The notes beneath the pieces were generated by a model, which had not been told where the DNA came from, ran no database searches, and worked only from the letters and a program-made list of their open reading frames with translations. Both the position numbers and the translations under genes were made by a program. A DNA stretch of 64,000 nt, taken from NCBI RefSeq assembly GCF_900116175.1, contig NZ_FPCH01000002.1, positions 1,240,001-1,304,000 of the forward strand, written 5' to 3'. This document shows, in pieces, positions 53,128 through 61,974 of the stretch; positions within the stretch are counted from its first letter, which is position 1; each line of letters begins with the position of its first letter. The DNA is from Hyphomicrobium facile (GTDB taxonomy: Bacteria > Pseudomonadota > Alphaproteobacteria > Rhizobiales > Hyphomicrobiaceae).

Positions 53128-54854
53128 CTCCCGACGTTGCGACGGTCCGGTCTATCTCCGCGGCTCATCGCGACGGCGTCCTCGATGCGAGCCGCGTATT
53201 GCACGAGCGGCTTTCTCAATCCCGCGGCAAGGAGCGTCCGGCGAACACTCCTAGTCGCGGAGGTGAAGTATAGTTTTGTGCCGCCCCGATTGAGTTTGTT
53301 AGCGAAAGTCCCGAGGGTGCGGGCGGCGGTGCTATCAACGATCGGCACGTCGGTAAAATCGAGAATGAACGTCTTAGGATGAGCGCCGATCCGGTCGAGA
53401 ACGGCACTGACTGATGCTGTCGCGCCGAAGAAGAATGCCCCTGAAATCCTGTAGACCATGACGTCACTCCCGGCACCTGCGGGCTGACTCGAAGGCTGTT
53501 CCGATTCCGGCGTATCCGCCACGTCGCCGGCGACGAGCGTGCGCCCGGTCTCGACTTCAACCGCTTCTGCCATCCGATGCAGAAAGAGGAATGCCCCGAG
53601 CGTAACTCCGACCAAGATGGCTGTTGTCAGGTCGACGAAGATCGTCAGCAGGAACGTTGCCAGCAGAACGGCCGCATCTCCCCAGGACGATCTCAGAAGC
53701 GTTGCGAATTCTTCCTTCTCGGCCATGTTCCAGGCGACCACGGCGAGAACACCGCCGAGGCTCGCAAGCGGGATGTATGCGGCGAGTGGCGCCGCCACCA
53801 GCATGAAGAGCAGGATGAACAGCGCATGCAGGATACCTGAGACGGGTCCATGCGCGCCGGCGCGGACGTTCGTCGCCGTGCGGGCGATCGTTCCTGTTAC
53901 GCACATACCGCCGAATGTGACAGCGGCGACGTTGGCGACACCTTGAGCCACCAGCTCACAATTCGAACGATGCTTGCGTCCGGTCATGCCGTCGGCGACG
54001 ACGGCAGAAAGCAGGCTCTCGATGGAGCCAAGCAAAGCAATTGATATCGCGTCAGGCAATGCGGCCTGCAACTTGGCTAGATCGAAGGCCGGCAGATGCG
54101 GCGCGGGCAGCATCCGCGGCACCTCGCCGAACCGCGAGCCGATCGTCGTCACGTCGAAACCCAACGCCCAGGCGAGGGTCGTCGTGACGCCGACTGCGAT
54201 GAGCATTCCCGGCCATTTGGGCCTGATGCGGCGAAGCCCGACAATAATCGCTATCGAGAGCAGAGAGATCGTGATCGTTGCCGGCTTGAATGTGCTGAGG
54301 TTCGAAGCGATCGCGGCAAGCTTCGGGAAAAGCTGCGCCGGCTCATGCGCCATGTCGAGGCCGAGCAGGTCTTTGATCTGACTTGCAAAGATAATAACGG
54401 CGATACCGGCAGTGAATCCGACCGTCACCGGGAACGGGATGTATTTGATGTAGGTCCCGAGGCGCAGGGACCCTGCAACGATCATTATCAAGCCGGCCAT
54501 CATCGTCGCGAGGACCAAGCCGTCGTAGCCTCGTTGCTCGACGATCGTCGCGATCAGAACGATAAAAGCTCCCGCCGGGCCGCCGATCTGGTATCGGCTG
54601 CCTCCGAGCGCCGAGATCAGGAAGCCGCCAACGATTGCGGTAAACAGACCCTTTTCGGGCGATAGACCGGAGCCGATGGCAATTGCCATCGACAACGGAA
54701 GCGCCACGATCGCGACCGTCAAGCCGGCGATCGTATCGGCGCGCAAATCGCTTAAGCGATAGCCCTCTCGCAGGATCGTAACGAGCTTTGGCGTAAACAG
54801 CTCAACAAGGCTCGGACGTGGCCGAGTTGCTTCGCGTCTTGCCGACGTATCCAT
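53112..54854 (-). CDS. SulP-family anion transporter with STAS domain
   Basis: SulP proteins carry sulfate, bicarbonate or dicarboxylates across the inner membrane. The 580-residue product has some ten or more helices in residues 30-425 and a C-terminal STAS domain (FILDFTDVPIVDSTAARTLGTFANKL, about 510-560). GGPAGAFIVLIA and TGTIARTATNVRAGAHGPVSG are family segments. Its substrate is unclear. The Xre regulator gene lies 73 bases upstream on the same strand. The end overlaps DUF1013. Confidence 0.92.
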   Translation of the reverse strand: MDTSARREATRPRPSLVELFTPKLVTILREGYRLSDLRADTIAGLTVAIVALPLSMAIAIGSGLSPEKGLFTAIVGGFLISALGGSRYQIGGPAGAFIVLIATIVEQRGYDGLVLATMMAGLIMIVAGSLRLGTYIKYIPFPVTVGFTAGIAVIIFASQIKDLLGLDMAHEPAQLFPKLAAIASNLSTFKPATITISLLSIAIIVGLRRIRPKWPGMLIAVGVTTTLAWALGFDVTTIGSRFGEVPRMLPAPHLPAFDLAKLQAALPDAISIALLGSIESLLSAVVADGMTGRKHRSNCELVAQGVANVAAVTFGGMCVTGTIARTATNVRAGAHGPVSGILHALFILLFMLVAAPLAAYIPLASLGGVLAVVAWNMAEKEEFATLLRSSWGDAAVLLATFLLTIFVDLTTAILVGVTLGAFLFLHRMAEAVEVETGRTLVAGDVADTPESEQPSSQPAGAGSDVMVYRISGAFFFGATASVSAVLDRIGAHPKTFILDFTDVPIVDSTAARTLGTFANKLNRGGTKLYFTSATRSVRRTLLAAGLRKPLVQYAARIEDAVAMSRGDRPDRRNVGSYSSS

Positions 54855-54927
54855 TCTCCGTCCCCATTATGGAGCGGCGAGATCGTCGGCCAAATCGTCG
54901 GCGGTCATCGTCGCAGTGTTCAAAGCG

Positions 54928-55245
54928 TTAAGAGCGCGCGAACAGACCCTTCTTCCTGCGCCCTTGCGCCAAGGCGGGTGCCGAAGTCCTGAGCGGAAGG
55001 CGTTCCTTGAAGCGAACGCCACGTCCTTGACCCGCGCTCGGCATGCTCTCGCCGATCAGCTCAATGCCGGCCGCGTCGAAGGCGGCAACGACCTTCGTCA
55101 ACGTATCGACGACGCCGCGAACGTTGCCTTCGCTTGCCTCCATGCGCTGGATCGTCGGCAACGAAACACCGGCGCGATCCGCCAGCGTCTGCTGGTCGAT
55201 ACCGAGGAGCGCACGCGCAGCGCGCATCTGCGCGGCGGTAATCAA
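54928..55245 (-). CDS. Xre-family regulator upstream of the SulP gene
   Basis: The 105-residue protein holds a Cro/CI helix-turn-helix (QMRAARALLGIDQQTLADRAGVSLPTIQRMEASEGNVRG, residues 6-44), then a short amphipathic helix and a basic Gly/Arg-rich tail. It starts with TTG, supported by GGAAGGA seven bases earlier; an ATG at 55227 is the alternative. It precedes the SulP gene by 73 bases, so it is probably an autoregulated local controller. An inverted repeat lies in its promoter. Confidence 0.85.
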   Translation of the reverse strand: MITAAQMRAARALLGIDQQTLADRAGVSLPTIQRMEASEGNVRGVVDTLTKVVAAFDAAGIELIGESMPSAGQGRGVRFKERLPLRTSAPALAQGRRKKGLFARS

Positions 55246-55262
55246 GCGCTGTCCTTCCCATG

Positions 55263-55296
55263 AAACATCATGCGAAAAGTCTAAACTATGATGTTT
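55263..55296. promoter_or_regulatory. Inverted repeat before the Xre gene
   Basis: AAACATCAT (55263-55271) and ATGATGTTT (55288-55296) form a perfect nine-base dyad with a 16-base spacer, starting 18 bases upstream of the Xre start. This is a good candidate for the Xre operator. Confidence 0.55.
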
Positions 55297-55562
55297 TTCC
55301 CATCAACTTAAACTTTTGAAACATGAGAATGGATCGAAGGCGCCCGGCTCCGCCCGATCTCTCGCTGGACGCGCCGCGGATCCAGTTATTCGGGCCCGGG
55401 CGGCGGAGATGGCCCGCCCCAAACTTGACCGGCGAGGATCGTCGCGGTCTCAAATCCGGCATTGTCGGCCGTGGCTGGTTTCGCTAGCGTCGCCCGCATC
55501 AAAAAAAAAATGCTTTCGCTCGTCGAGAGTTAAGAACTAGGCAGGAACCCGGGGCACTGAAC
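55297..55562. other. Intergenic region before the acyl-CoA synthetase gene
   Basis: With the inverted repeat it forms a 317-base region with no supported gene. It contains a run of ten A at 55501-55510, 52 bases before the start. It should contain the promoter of the synthetase gene. No clear -35/-10 is seen. Confidence 0.4.
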
Positions 55563-57188
55563 GTGACGAACCCTTTTGAGCAACATCTCGATAAAAACGC
55601 AGCAAACTATCAGCCGCTGACTCCCCTTTCATTTCTTTCCCGTTCGGCGCTTGCCGCTCCAAACCACACGGCCATCATTCACGGCAACGCGCGTGTGACG
55701 TACGCGGAGTTCTACGCCCGCTGCCGTCAGCTCGCCTCGGCTCTCGCCACGCGCTCCATCGGGACCGGCGATACCGTATCCGTGATGTTGGCGAATACGC
55801 CGCCCATGCTGGAAGCCCATTACGGCGTGCCAATGACTGGCGCCGTGCTTCACACGATCAACACGCGGCTCGACCCGGCGATCATCGCGTTCCAGCTCGA
55901 TCACGCCGGAACGAAGGTGCTGATCACCGACCGTGAGTTCTCGTCTGTGGTGAAGGCCGCTCTCCAGCTTGCAACCGTGAAGCCGCTCGTCATCGACTAC
56001 AACGATCCGGAATTTCCGCAGACGGGCGAAGCGCTGTCGACGGAGGACTACGAAGCGTTCGTTGCCAAGGGCGATCCGAATTTCGAATGGCGTTGGCCGA
56101 AAGACGAGTGGGAAGCGATCTCGCTCAATTACACGTCGGGGACGACGGGCAACCCGAAAGGCGTTGTCTATCATCACCGCGGCGCGGCGCTGATGTGCTA
56201 CGCGAATACCATTTCAACCGGCATGACACGCTTTCCCGTGTACCTCTGGACGCTGCCGATGTTCCATTGCAACGGCTGGTGCTTCCCGTGGACCGTGACG
56301 ATGGTTCAAGGCACGCATGTGTGCCTACGGTGGGTACGCGCCAAGGCTATGTACGATTCCATCGTCAAGCATAACGTTTCGCACCTGTCGGGTGCGCCAA
56401 TCGTCATGTCGACCCTCCTCAACGCGACGGACGACGAGAAGCAGGAGATCGGGCAAGTCGTTGCATTCAACCATGCCGCTGCACCGCCGCCCGCGTCGGT
56501 CATGGCCGCGATGGCGGATGCCGGTTTCCAGCTGACGCATCTTTACGGGCTGACCGAGACGTATGGCCCTGCGACGATCAACGAGTGGGATGAGTCGTGG
56601 GACGACCTGCCACCACTTGAACGTGGCGCCAAGCGTATCCGCCAGGGCATCCGCTACGTCGCGCTCGAAGACCTCACCGTGCTCGATGCAGAGACGATGA
56701 AGAAGGTTCCGGCCGACGGCGAGACGCTGGGCGAGGTCATGTTCCGCGGCAACATCGTGATGAAGGGATACCTGAAGAATCCGAAGGCGACAGACGAAGC
56801 GTTCGCGGGCGGATGGTTCCACTCCGGCGACATCGGCGTCTTGCATCCCGACGGCTACATTCAGCTGAAGGACCGCTCGAAGGACATCATCATCTCGGGC
56901 GGCGAGAACATCTCTTCGATCGAGGTCGAGGAGGTGCTCTACAAGCATCCCGCCGTCGCATTCTGCGCGGTCGTCGCGAAGCCTGACGACAAGTGGGGCG
57001 AGACGCCCTGCGCTTTCGTCGAACTTCGGCCGGGAGCGACGGCGACGGCCGATGAAATCATCGAATGGTGCAGAGCGGGTCTCGCGCGCTACAAGGTTCC
57101 CCGTCATATCGTCTTCGCTGAAGTTCCGAAGACGTCGACCGGCAAGATCCAGAAATTCAAACTGCGCGAGTTGGCGAAGGAAGCTTAA
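55563..57188 (+). CDS. Acyl-CoA synthetase (AMP-forming)
   Basis: This 541-residue ANL-superfamily enzyme activates a carboxylic acid through an acyl-AMP. Core motifs are YTSGTTGNPKGVVYHH (A3, about 192-207), YGLTETYGP (A5), and the hinge and C-terminal GWFHSGDIGVLHPDGYIQLKDRSKDIIISGGENIS with the catalytic Lys in TSTGKIQK. Relatives act on short to medium chains, including methylmercaptopropionate; the substrate is not clear. The GTG at 55563 is the first codon after an in-frame stop. It converges on the OafA gene with a 12-base gap. Confidence 0.92.
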   Translation: MTNPFEQHLDKNAANYQPLTPLSFLSRSALAAPNHTAIIHGNARVTYAEFYARCRQLASALATRSIGTGDTVSVMLANTPPMLEAHYGVPMTGAVLHTINTRLDPAIIAFQLDHAGTKVLITDREFSSVVKAALQLATVKPLVIDYNDPEFPQTGEALSTEDYEAFVAKGDPNFEWRWPKDEWEAISLNYTSGTTGNPKGVVYHHRGAALMCYANTISTGMTRFPVYLWTLPMFHCNGWCFPWTVTMVQGTHVCLRWVRAKAMYDSIVKHNVSHLSGAPIVMSTLLNATDDEKQEIGQVVAFNHAAAPPPASVMAAMADAGFQLTHLYGLTETYGPATINEWDESWDDLPPLERGAKRIRQGIRYVALEDLTVLDAETMKKVPADGETLGEVMFRGNIVMKGYLKNPKATDEAFAGGWFHSGDIGVLHPDGYIQLKDRSKDIIISGGENISSIEVEEVLYKHPAVAFCAVVAKPDDKWGETPCAFVELRPGATATADEIIEWCRAGLARYKVPRHIVFAEVPKTSTGKIQKFKLRELAKEA

Positions 57189-57200
57189 CGAGCGCCTCTC

Positions 57201-59141
57201 TTACGGCGAAGGCTGAGTGCCGGCGAGGATCGGAGTGTTTGCTTCCGGCCATAGAACCGGCACCAGCAATTTTTCCGCGAGGATGCCGGCGCCGCGCACC
57301 GACGGGTGGTTGTCGTCGAAATAGAGCACGGCTTCCTCGATGTACGCGCTGCACTGCTGGTCCTTGCACAGCCCGGAGGCGACCGGCACGTACGTGGCGT
57401 TCACATCCGCGGCGATGCTTCGCAAGTTCGCGTCCACGTCGCGGAAGCGCTTTTCCAGCGAAAATTTGAAGTCGGCTGGATCATTCCCCCAGCTGGTCCA
57501 CCGAGCGAGCGTCGACGGCGCGGGCATGTTATTGGTAAGACGCGGGACTTGGCCGAGCACAATCAGACGGTGTCCGGCGTGGCTCAACGCTGTCAGTGAC
57601 TTGCGCAGCCCCCGCCAATACTGCTCCGGGTTTTCATCCGACCAGGCGATGGAATTGGCGGCGATGATGATCGTCGCCGGGTTGATCGTGGCGAGTTTCG
57701 CCAACATTGCGGCGTTATACCGGCCGCAATCCTTGCGGATAGGCATTGAAAAATCCGCGACTGGCGGACACGCGGACGCCGTGATCTCCCGAATGCTTTC
57801 GTTTCTCGACTTCGCTAGCGAGCCGAGCACGGCGCTGAACTCGGCGCCATGGCTATCGCCGTAGACGATTATCTTCGGCGGAACGACCTCACCGAGAACG
57901 CAAGTATCTTCGTAGCTGACTTTCGCCGTCTGGTCGAAATGGCATTTCTTACGAAACGGGCTGATGTCGTGTTTGGCATCGGTGAGATTGACAACCTGCT
58001 GCGAATAGCGACTCGGCGCGCCTTGCGATGAATAGAGAACAAGCGCGACGGCAACGAGGCCACCGAGGCTCAAGCCGCCGCTCCAAAAAATGGCCGGACG
58101 CTTGAAGCCGACCGCGCCTCGCCGCCTGAATGGCTGCTCGATGAAGCGCCATGTGAGCGCCGCCAGTGCTAACGAGGTCGCGGCGACGGCAATTTTCTGA
58201 ATGCTGGTAAGCGCCTCGATGTTCAGCATGTTCGCGAACACGATCAGCGGCCAATGCCATAGGTAGAGGCTATAGGAAATGAGCCCGAGAAAGACGAGCG
58301 GGCGAACGGTGAGGAAGCGCGCGGGCGTATTTTCCGTTCCCCCTTGGCCTCCCCAAATGACGAGCGCGGCTCCGGCGCACGGCAGCAGCGCTGCCAATCC
58401 GGGGAATGGTGTTTTCGACGTGTAGCTGACAACAGCAATCGCGATGGCCAACAGTCCGAGCGCAACGGCCGCATCACTCCCAAAGCGGGTCGCCGGTTTC
58501 GGGACAAGACCCAGCGCGACGATGCTTCCGGCAAGCAGTTCCCAGGCGCGCGTCGGCAACAAGTAAAACGTGCTTTGGGGATGCTCCTCGAGTCGAACCA
58601 CGCTCAACGCCAGCGAGCCCGCGAACAACAGCCAGATGAAGGTGCCGAGCCCGGCTCTCCGCCATTTGAAGACGGCCATCAGTAACAGCGGAAATATTAT
58701 GTAGAACTGCTCTTCGACACCGAGGCTCCATGTGTGCAAGAGGGGGTGAACTTCGGCATAGGGATCGAAGTACCCGGAATTGAAGAGACACCAGAAATTG
58801 CTGACCGAGAGCGCCGTCGCGAGCAGGCTCGATGCGTACAGCTCCAATTCGCTCGGCAGCAAAAACGCGAGCGCCAAGACGGTCGTCGCGGCGCAGACGA
58901 AAACGAGGGCCGGCACGATCCTGCGAATTCGCCGGTCGTAGAAGTTCGCGATGCTGAAGGCGCCGGCTTCCATATCGGCGGCGATGATGGACGTGATCAG
59001 AAATCCGGACAGCACGAAGAAAACGTCGACGCCGACGAAGCCGCCCGGCGCAAATGGCGCGCCCAAGTGATAAGCAACGACAATGGAGATGGCGATGCCC
59101 CTCAGGCCGTCCAAATCGCGACGATAAGCGAGATTAGCCAA
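57201..59141 (-). CDS. OafA/YrhL-type acyltransferase with SGNH domain
   Basis: This 646-residue inner-membrane protein has an acyltransferase-3 domain of about ten helices (YRRDLDGLRGIAI, His25, VFFVLSGFLIT) and a periplasmic SGNH domain (Ser430 in YGDSHGAEF, Asp609/610 and His612 in DDNHPS). Such enzymes acetylate surface polysaccharide, usually O-antigen or exopolysaccharide. The start appears to be TTG at 59141, giving MANLAYRRDLDG. There is no adjacent glycan gene, so the acceptor is unknown. Confidence 0.92.
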   Translation of the reverse strand: MANLAYRRDLDGLRGIAISIVVAYHLGAPFAPGGFVGVDVFFVLSGFLITSIIAADMEAGAFSIANFYDRRIRRIVPALVFVCAATTVLALAFLLPSELELYASSLLATALSVSNFWCLFNSGYFDPYAEVHPLLHTWSLGVEEQFYIIFPLLLMAVFKWRRAGLGTFIWLLFAGSLALSVVRLEEHPQSTFYLLPTRAWELLAGSIVALGLVPKPATRFGSDAAVALGLLAIAIAVVSYTSKTPFPGLAALLPCAGAALVIWGGQGGTENTPARFLTVRPLVFLGLISYSLYLWHWPLIVFANMLNIEALTSIQKIAVAATSLALAALTWRFIEQPFRRRGAVGFKRPAIFWSGGLSLGGLVAVALVLYSSQGAPSRYSQQVVNLTDAKHDISPFRKKCHFDQTAKVSYEDTCVLGEVVPPKIIVYGDSHGAEFSAVLGSLAKSRNESIREITASACPPVADFSMPIRKDCGRYNAAMLAKLATINPATIIIAANSIAWSDENPEQYWRGLRKSLTALSHAGHRLIVLGQVPRLTNNMPAPSTLARWTSWGNDPADFKFSLEKRFRDVDANLRSIAADVNATYVPVASGLCKDQQCSAYIEEAVLYFDDNHPSVRGAGILAEKLLVPVLWPEANTPILAGTQPSP

Positions 59142-59321
59142 GCGCGTTCACCGCGCGCAGAAGAGACGACATTTCGTATTTTCCCGTCGAAGAAAGCGAA
59201 CGACGTTATCCGCTCCCGCGAAAAACCCGTGGACACGATATCTACGCCCGCGGAGATTTCAATTCATGCGCCGACTGCAACTGTGGATAGCACCGGAGCC
59301 CGATTTCAACTCGATCGGAAT

Positions 59322-59981
59322 TCAGAATTCAACTTCGAGCTCGACGATCTCGTCCGGTTCGATGAGGGCGCCTTGCGTCCACTCCTGCATCAGCGACCAG
59401 TGGAAGATGGTTTCGCAATACGCCGACAGGGCCGGATCGAGAGGCACCGCGTAGGTGCGAAAGCGGGTGCAGACCGGCGCGTACATCGCGTCGGCGACCG
59501 TCGGCTTCGGTCCGAAGAGATAAGGCCCGCCGTACTTCTCCAAGCACTCCGTCCAGATGGTTTTGATGCGCTCGACATCCGGGCGCGCGCCCGAAAAAAT
59601 CTTGAAGGAGGCGTGGCGCGCCTTGAGGTTCATCGGCAGAGCAGAACGGAGGTTGTAGAAGCCGGAGTGCATTTCGCCCGACACGGCGCGGCAATGAGCG
59701 CGGGCGGCCTGATCGGCGGGAAGCAGCCCCGCATTCGGCGCGATCTCCGCCATGTATTCCGCGATGGCGAGGGTGTCCCACACGGTCACGTTGCCGTTCG
59801 TCAGCCGTGGCACGCTGCGAACCGACGGCGAGAGCAGCAACAGCTCCTGCCGGGCCTCGACATCGTCCGTCGCAACCGTCTCTTCATCGAAGTCGAGCCC
59901 TGCCATGCGGCAAAGCAACCAGCCGCGCAGTGACCAGGACGAGTAATTCTTCGACGAGATCGTCAGCGTTGCATTCGACAT
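59322..59981 (-). CDS. Glutathione S-transferase family protein
   Basis: The 219-residue protein has an N-terminal thioredoxin-like domain (TLTISSKNYSSWSLRGWLL, with the catalytic Ser candidate in NYSSWS; VWDTLAIAEYMAE for glutathione binding) and an all-helical C-terminal domain. It belongs to the bacterial GST group related to maleylacetoacetate isomerase. The ATG at 59981 follows AAGGAG. The substrate is unknown. It diverges from phaZ. Confidence 0.9.
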   Translation of the reverse strand: MSNATLTISSKNYSSWSLRGWLLCRMAGLDFDEETVATDDVEARQELLLLSPSVRSVPRLTNGNVTVWDTLAIAEYMAEIAPNAGLLPADQAARAHCRAVSGEMHSGFYNLRSALPMNLKARHASFKIFSGARPDVERIKTIWTECLEKYGGPYLFGPKPTVADAMYAPVCTRFRTYAVPLDPALSAYCETIFHWSLMQEWTQGALIEPDEIVELEVEF

Positions 59982-60107
59982 CGACGAAGCCACTCCTTTT
60001 GCGCTGTTAACCTGCGGCCACAATCCTCTCGCAGCGCAGCGGAATATGCACTAAGTTTTTCAGTCGCATCGGTTTTTCACGCCGGCGCGAGGGGGAATTT
60101 TCACGCG

Positions 60108-61322
60108 ATGCTTTACCAAGCCTACCAGTTTCAGGATGACCTTTGGGCGCCCTTCCGGGAGGCGGCCCGGCATTCGAAGGCTGCGATGGAGCACCGGCTT
60201 TCGCCGACCGTCGATACCCTGAAGCTGCATCTCTCGGCCGGATTCGAGATGATTTCGCGGTTCCAGCTGACCCATTCGCGTCCTGACTTCGGCATTTCAA
60301 CCGTGCGCGTCGGCAACCGCGACGTTCCGGTCGTCGAGGAGGTGGCGCTCAGCCTGCCGTTCGGTAACCTTTTGCATTTCCGGAAAGACGTCGACACCGC
60401 GCAGCCCAAAGTCCTCGTCGTCGCACCGCTCTCAGGGCATTTCGCGACGCTGCTCGCCAAGACCTGCGCGACGCTGCTCCGCGATCACGATGTCTACATC
60501 ACCGACTGGGCCAACGCCCGTGACGTGCCTCTCGAAGCCGGCCGGTTCGGCGTCGACGAGTACGTCGACTACATCATCCGCTTCGTCGAAGAGATCGGTC
60601 CTGGCGCGCACCTCCTCGCCGTTTGTCAGCCGTGCGTGCAGGCACTCGTCGCCGTCTCGATCATGTCCGAAGACAAGCATCCGGCGACGCCGCGCTCGAT
60701 GACGCTGATGGCCGGTCCCATCGACACGCGCGAAAGCCCGACCGCAGTCAACAAGCTGGCGATGGAGAAATCGATCTCCTGGTTCAAGGCGCACGTCACG
60801 GCGCGCGTTCCGAGCCGCTACGAGGGCGCTGGCCGACGAGTCTATCCCGGGTTCATTCAGCTGTTCAGCTTTCTGGCGATGAACATCGACCGTCACCGCG
60901 CGCAGCATCAGAAGCTTTACGAGCATCTCGTGAACGGCGAGATTGCCGAAGCCGAGAAGATCAAGACATTTTACGACGAATATTTCGCCGTGCTGGATCT
61001 CACCGAAGAATTCTACCTCGAGACGATCGACCGGATTTTTCAGCGGGCGGATCTGGCGACGGGGAATTTCACCTACCACGGCCGGAAGGTTGATCCCGCC
61101 AAGATACATAAGACGGCGTTGCTGACGGTCGAAGGCGGGCGGGACGATATTTGCGCGCTCGGACAAACGGCGGCGGCGCATGATCTCTGTCAATCGCTTC
61201 GGCCGCATCTGAAGCGCCACCACTTGCAGGCCAACGTCGGGCACTACGGCACGTTCAACGGCAAGCGGTGGGAGACTGAAATCTATCCCGCGGTGCGGAA
61301 CTTCATTTTATCCATGGAATAG
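60108..61322 (+). CDS. phaZ: Intracellular polyhydroxyalkanoate depolymerase
   Basis: This enzyme mobilises stored PHB. The 404 residues show the intracellular depolymerase signature, with the nucleophile Cys173 in AVCQPCVQ, ITDWANARDVPL before it, and His in NVGHYGTFNGKRW near the end. There is no signal peptide. The start codon follows GAGGGGGAA. It is a single gene, diverging from the GST gene and converging on the zinc-ribbon gene. PHB cycling suits a Hyphomicrobium-like organism. Confidence 0.94.
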   Translation: MLYQAYQFQDDLWAPFREAARHSKAAMEHRLSPTVDTLKLHLSAGFEMISRFQLTHSRPDFGISTVRVGNRDVPVVEEVALSLPFGNLLHFRKDVDTAQPKVLVVAPLSGHFATLLAKTCATLLRDHDVYITDWANARDVPLEAGRFGVDEYVDYIIRFVEEIGPGAHLLAVCQPCVQALVAVSIMSEDKHPATPRSMTLMAGPIDTRESPTAVNKLAMEKSISWFKAHVTARVPSRYEGAGRRVYPGFIQLFSFLAMNIDRHRAQHQKLYEHLVNGEIAEAEKIKTFYDEYFAVLDLTEEFYLETIDRIFQRADLATGNFTYHGRKVDPAKIHKTALLTVEGGRDDICALGQTAAAHDLCQSLRPHLKRHHLQANVGHYGTFNGKRWETEIYPAVRNFILSME

Positions 61323-61372
61323 CGCGTAGCCGCGCGCCCCGAGGCCGACGCGGATCGCGAAGGCGGCTTCCT

Positions 61373-61684
61373 CTATTTCACCCAGACCTTGTGCTGGCAA
61401 TCGAGCCAGTGGGCGATGACCGAGCGGTCGTGGAATTGTATCGCTCCGCAGTTCTGGCAGACGATCATCAGCACGTTGACCGGAGCGGTGCTTGACGACG
61501 ACTTGCGCTCGCAGGTCAGCATGTGGATGTCGACGTCGCAATTGGAGCGGAAGCGGCCACAGCTTGGACAGGACGTGATGTGTTTTCCGAACAGAAAACG
61601 GTCGACTTCCGCTTTGGTGAGGTCGCGGGTCGGCGTTTCCGTTTCGCGAGTGGCGGTTGCAGTGTCCGTCATTGCAGTCACCAT
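61373..61684 (-). CDS. Small zinc-ribbon-like protein
   Basis: I do not recognise the family. The 103-residue protein has a Thr-rich start, then CPSCGRFRSNCDVDIHMLTC and CQNCGAIQFHDRSVIAHWLDC. CPSC with CQNC would form a zinc ribbon, and further Cys and His residues could hold a second site. The start at 61684 has GAGG at suitable spacing, and another ATG is 12 bases in. It may be a nucleic-acid binding or adaptor protein; no function is assigned. Confidence 0.65.
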   Translation of the reverse strand: MVTAMTDTATATRETETPTRDLTKAEVDRFLFGKHITSCPSCGRFRSNCDVDIHMLTCERKSSSSTAPVNVLMIVCQNCGAIQFHDRSVIAHWLDCQHKVWVK

Positions 61685-61700
61685 GTTGAAAAACCTCGAA

Positions 61701-61796
61701 CACAAGAATCGTATGATGAGGGGCCGCGTCGCACAAGAAGAGTTCGAAGCAACGCTCCAATATTTGATGCCCGTTTTTCAAGCATATTTCTTGTGC
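61701..61796. promoter_or_regulatory. Three CACAAGAA sites in a divergent promoter region
   Basis: CACAAGAA occurs at 61701-61708 and 61732-61739 (31 bases apart) and inverted at 61788-61795 (TTCTTGTG). The last two extend to GCACAAGAA/TTCTTGTGC. A weaker TTCTTGTC follows near 61857. They sit between the zinc-ribbon gene and the DUF1236 gene and may be a shared operator. Confidence 0.4.
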
Positions 61797-61974
61797 AGCG
61801 CAGTATTCGCGTCGCAATAATTTCGTTCCGGGCAAACGGCTTGGCGGATGACGTTATTTCTTGTCGGCTACGTCTCTCCGCATCGTGGCCGAATGATCCG
61901 GAACAGCACGCCTCTCAACACGTTGATCACCCAATCGCGGGGCAGTCGCGACCTGTCATCAACGTAGGAGAGAC

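Noticed and set aside
55501-55510. Ten-A run, considered as a slippage or frameshift site
   Set aside because: It is outside any coding sequence, and neighbouring genes are intact.
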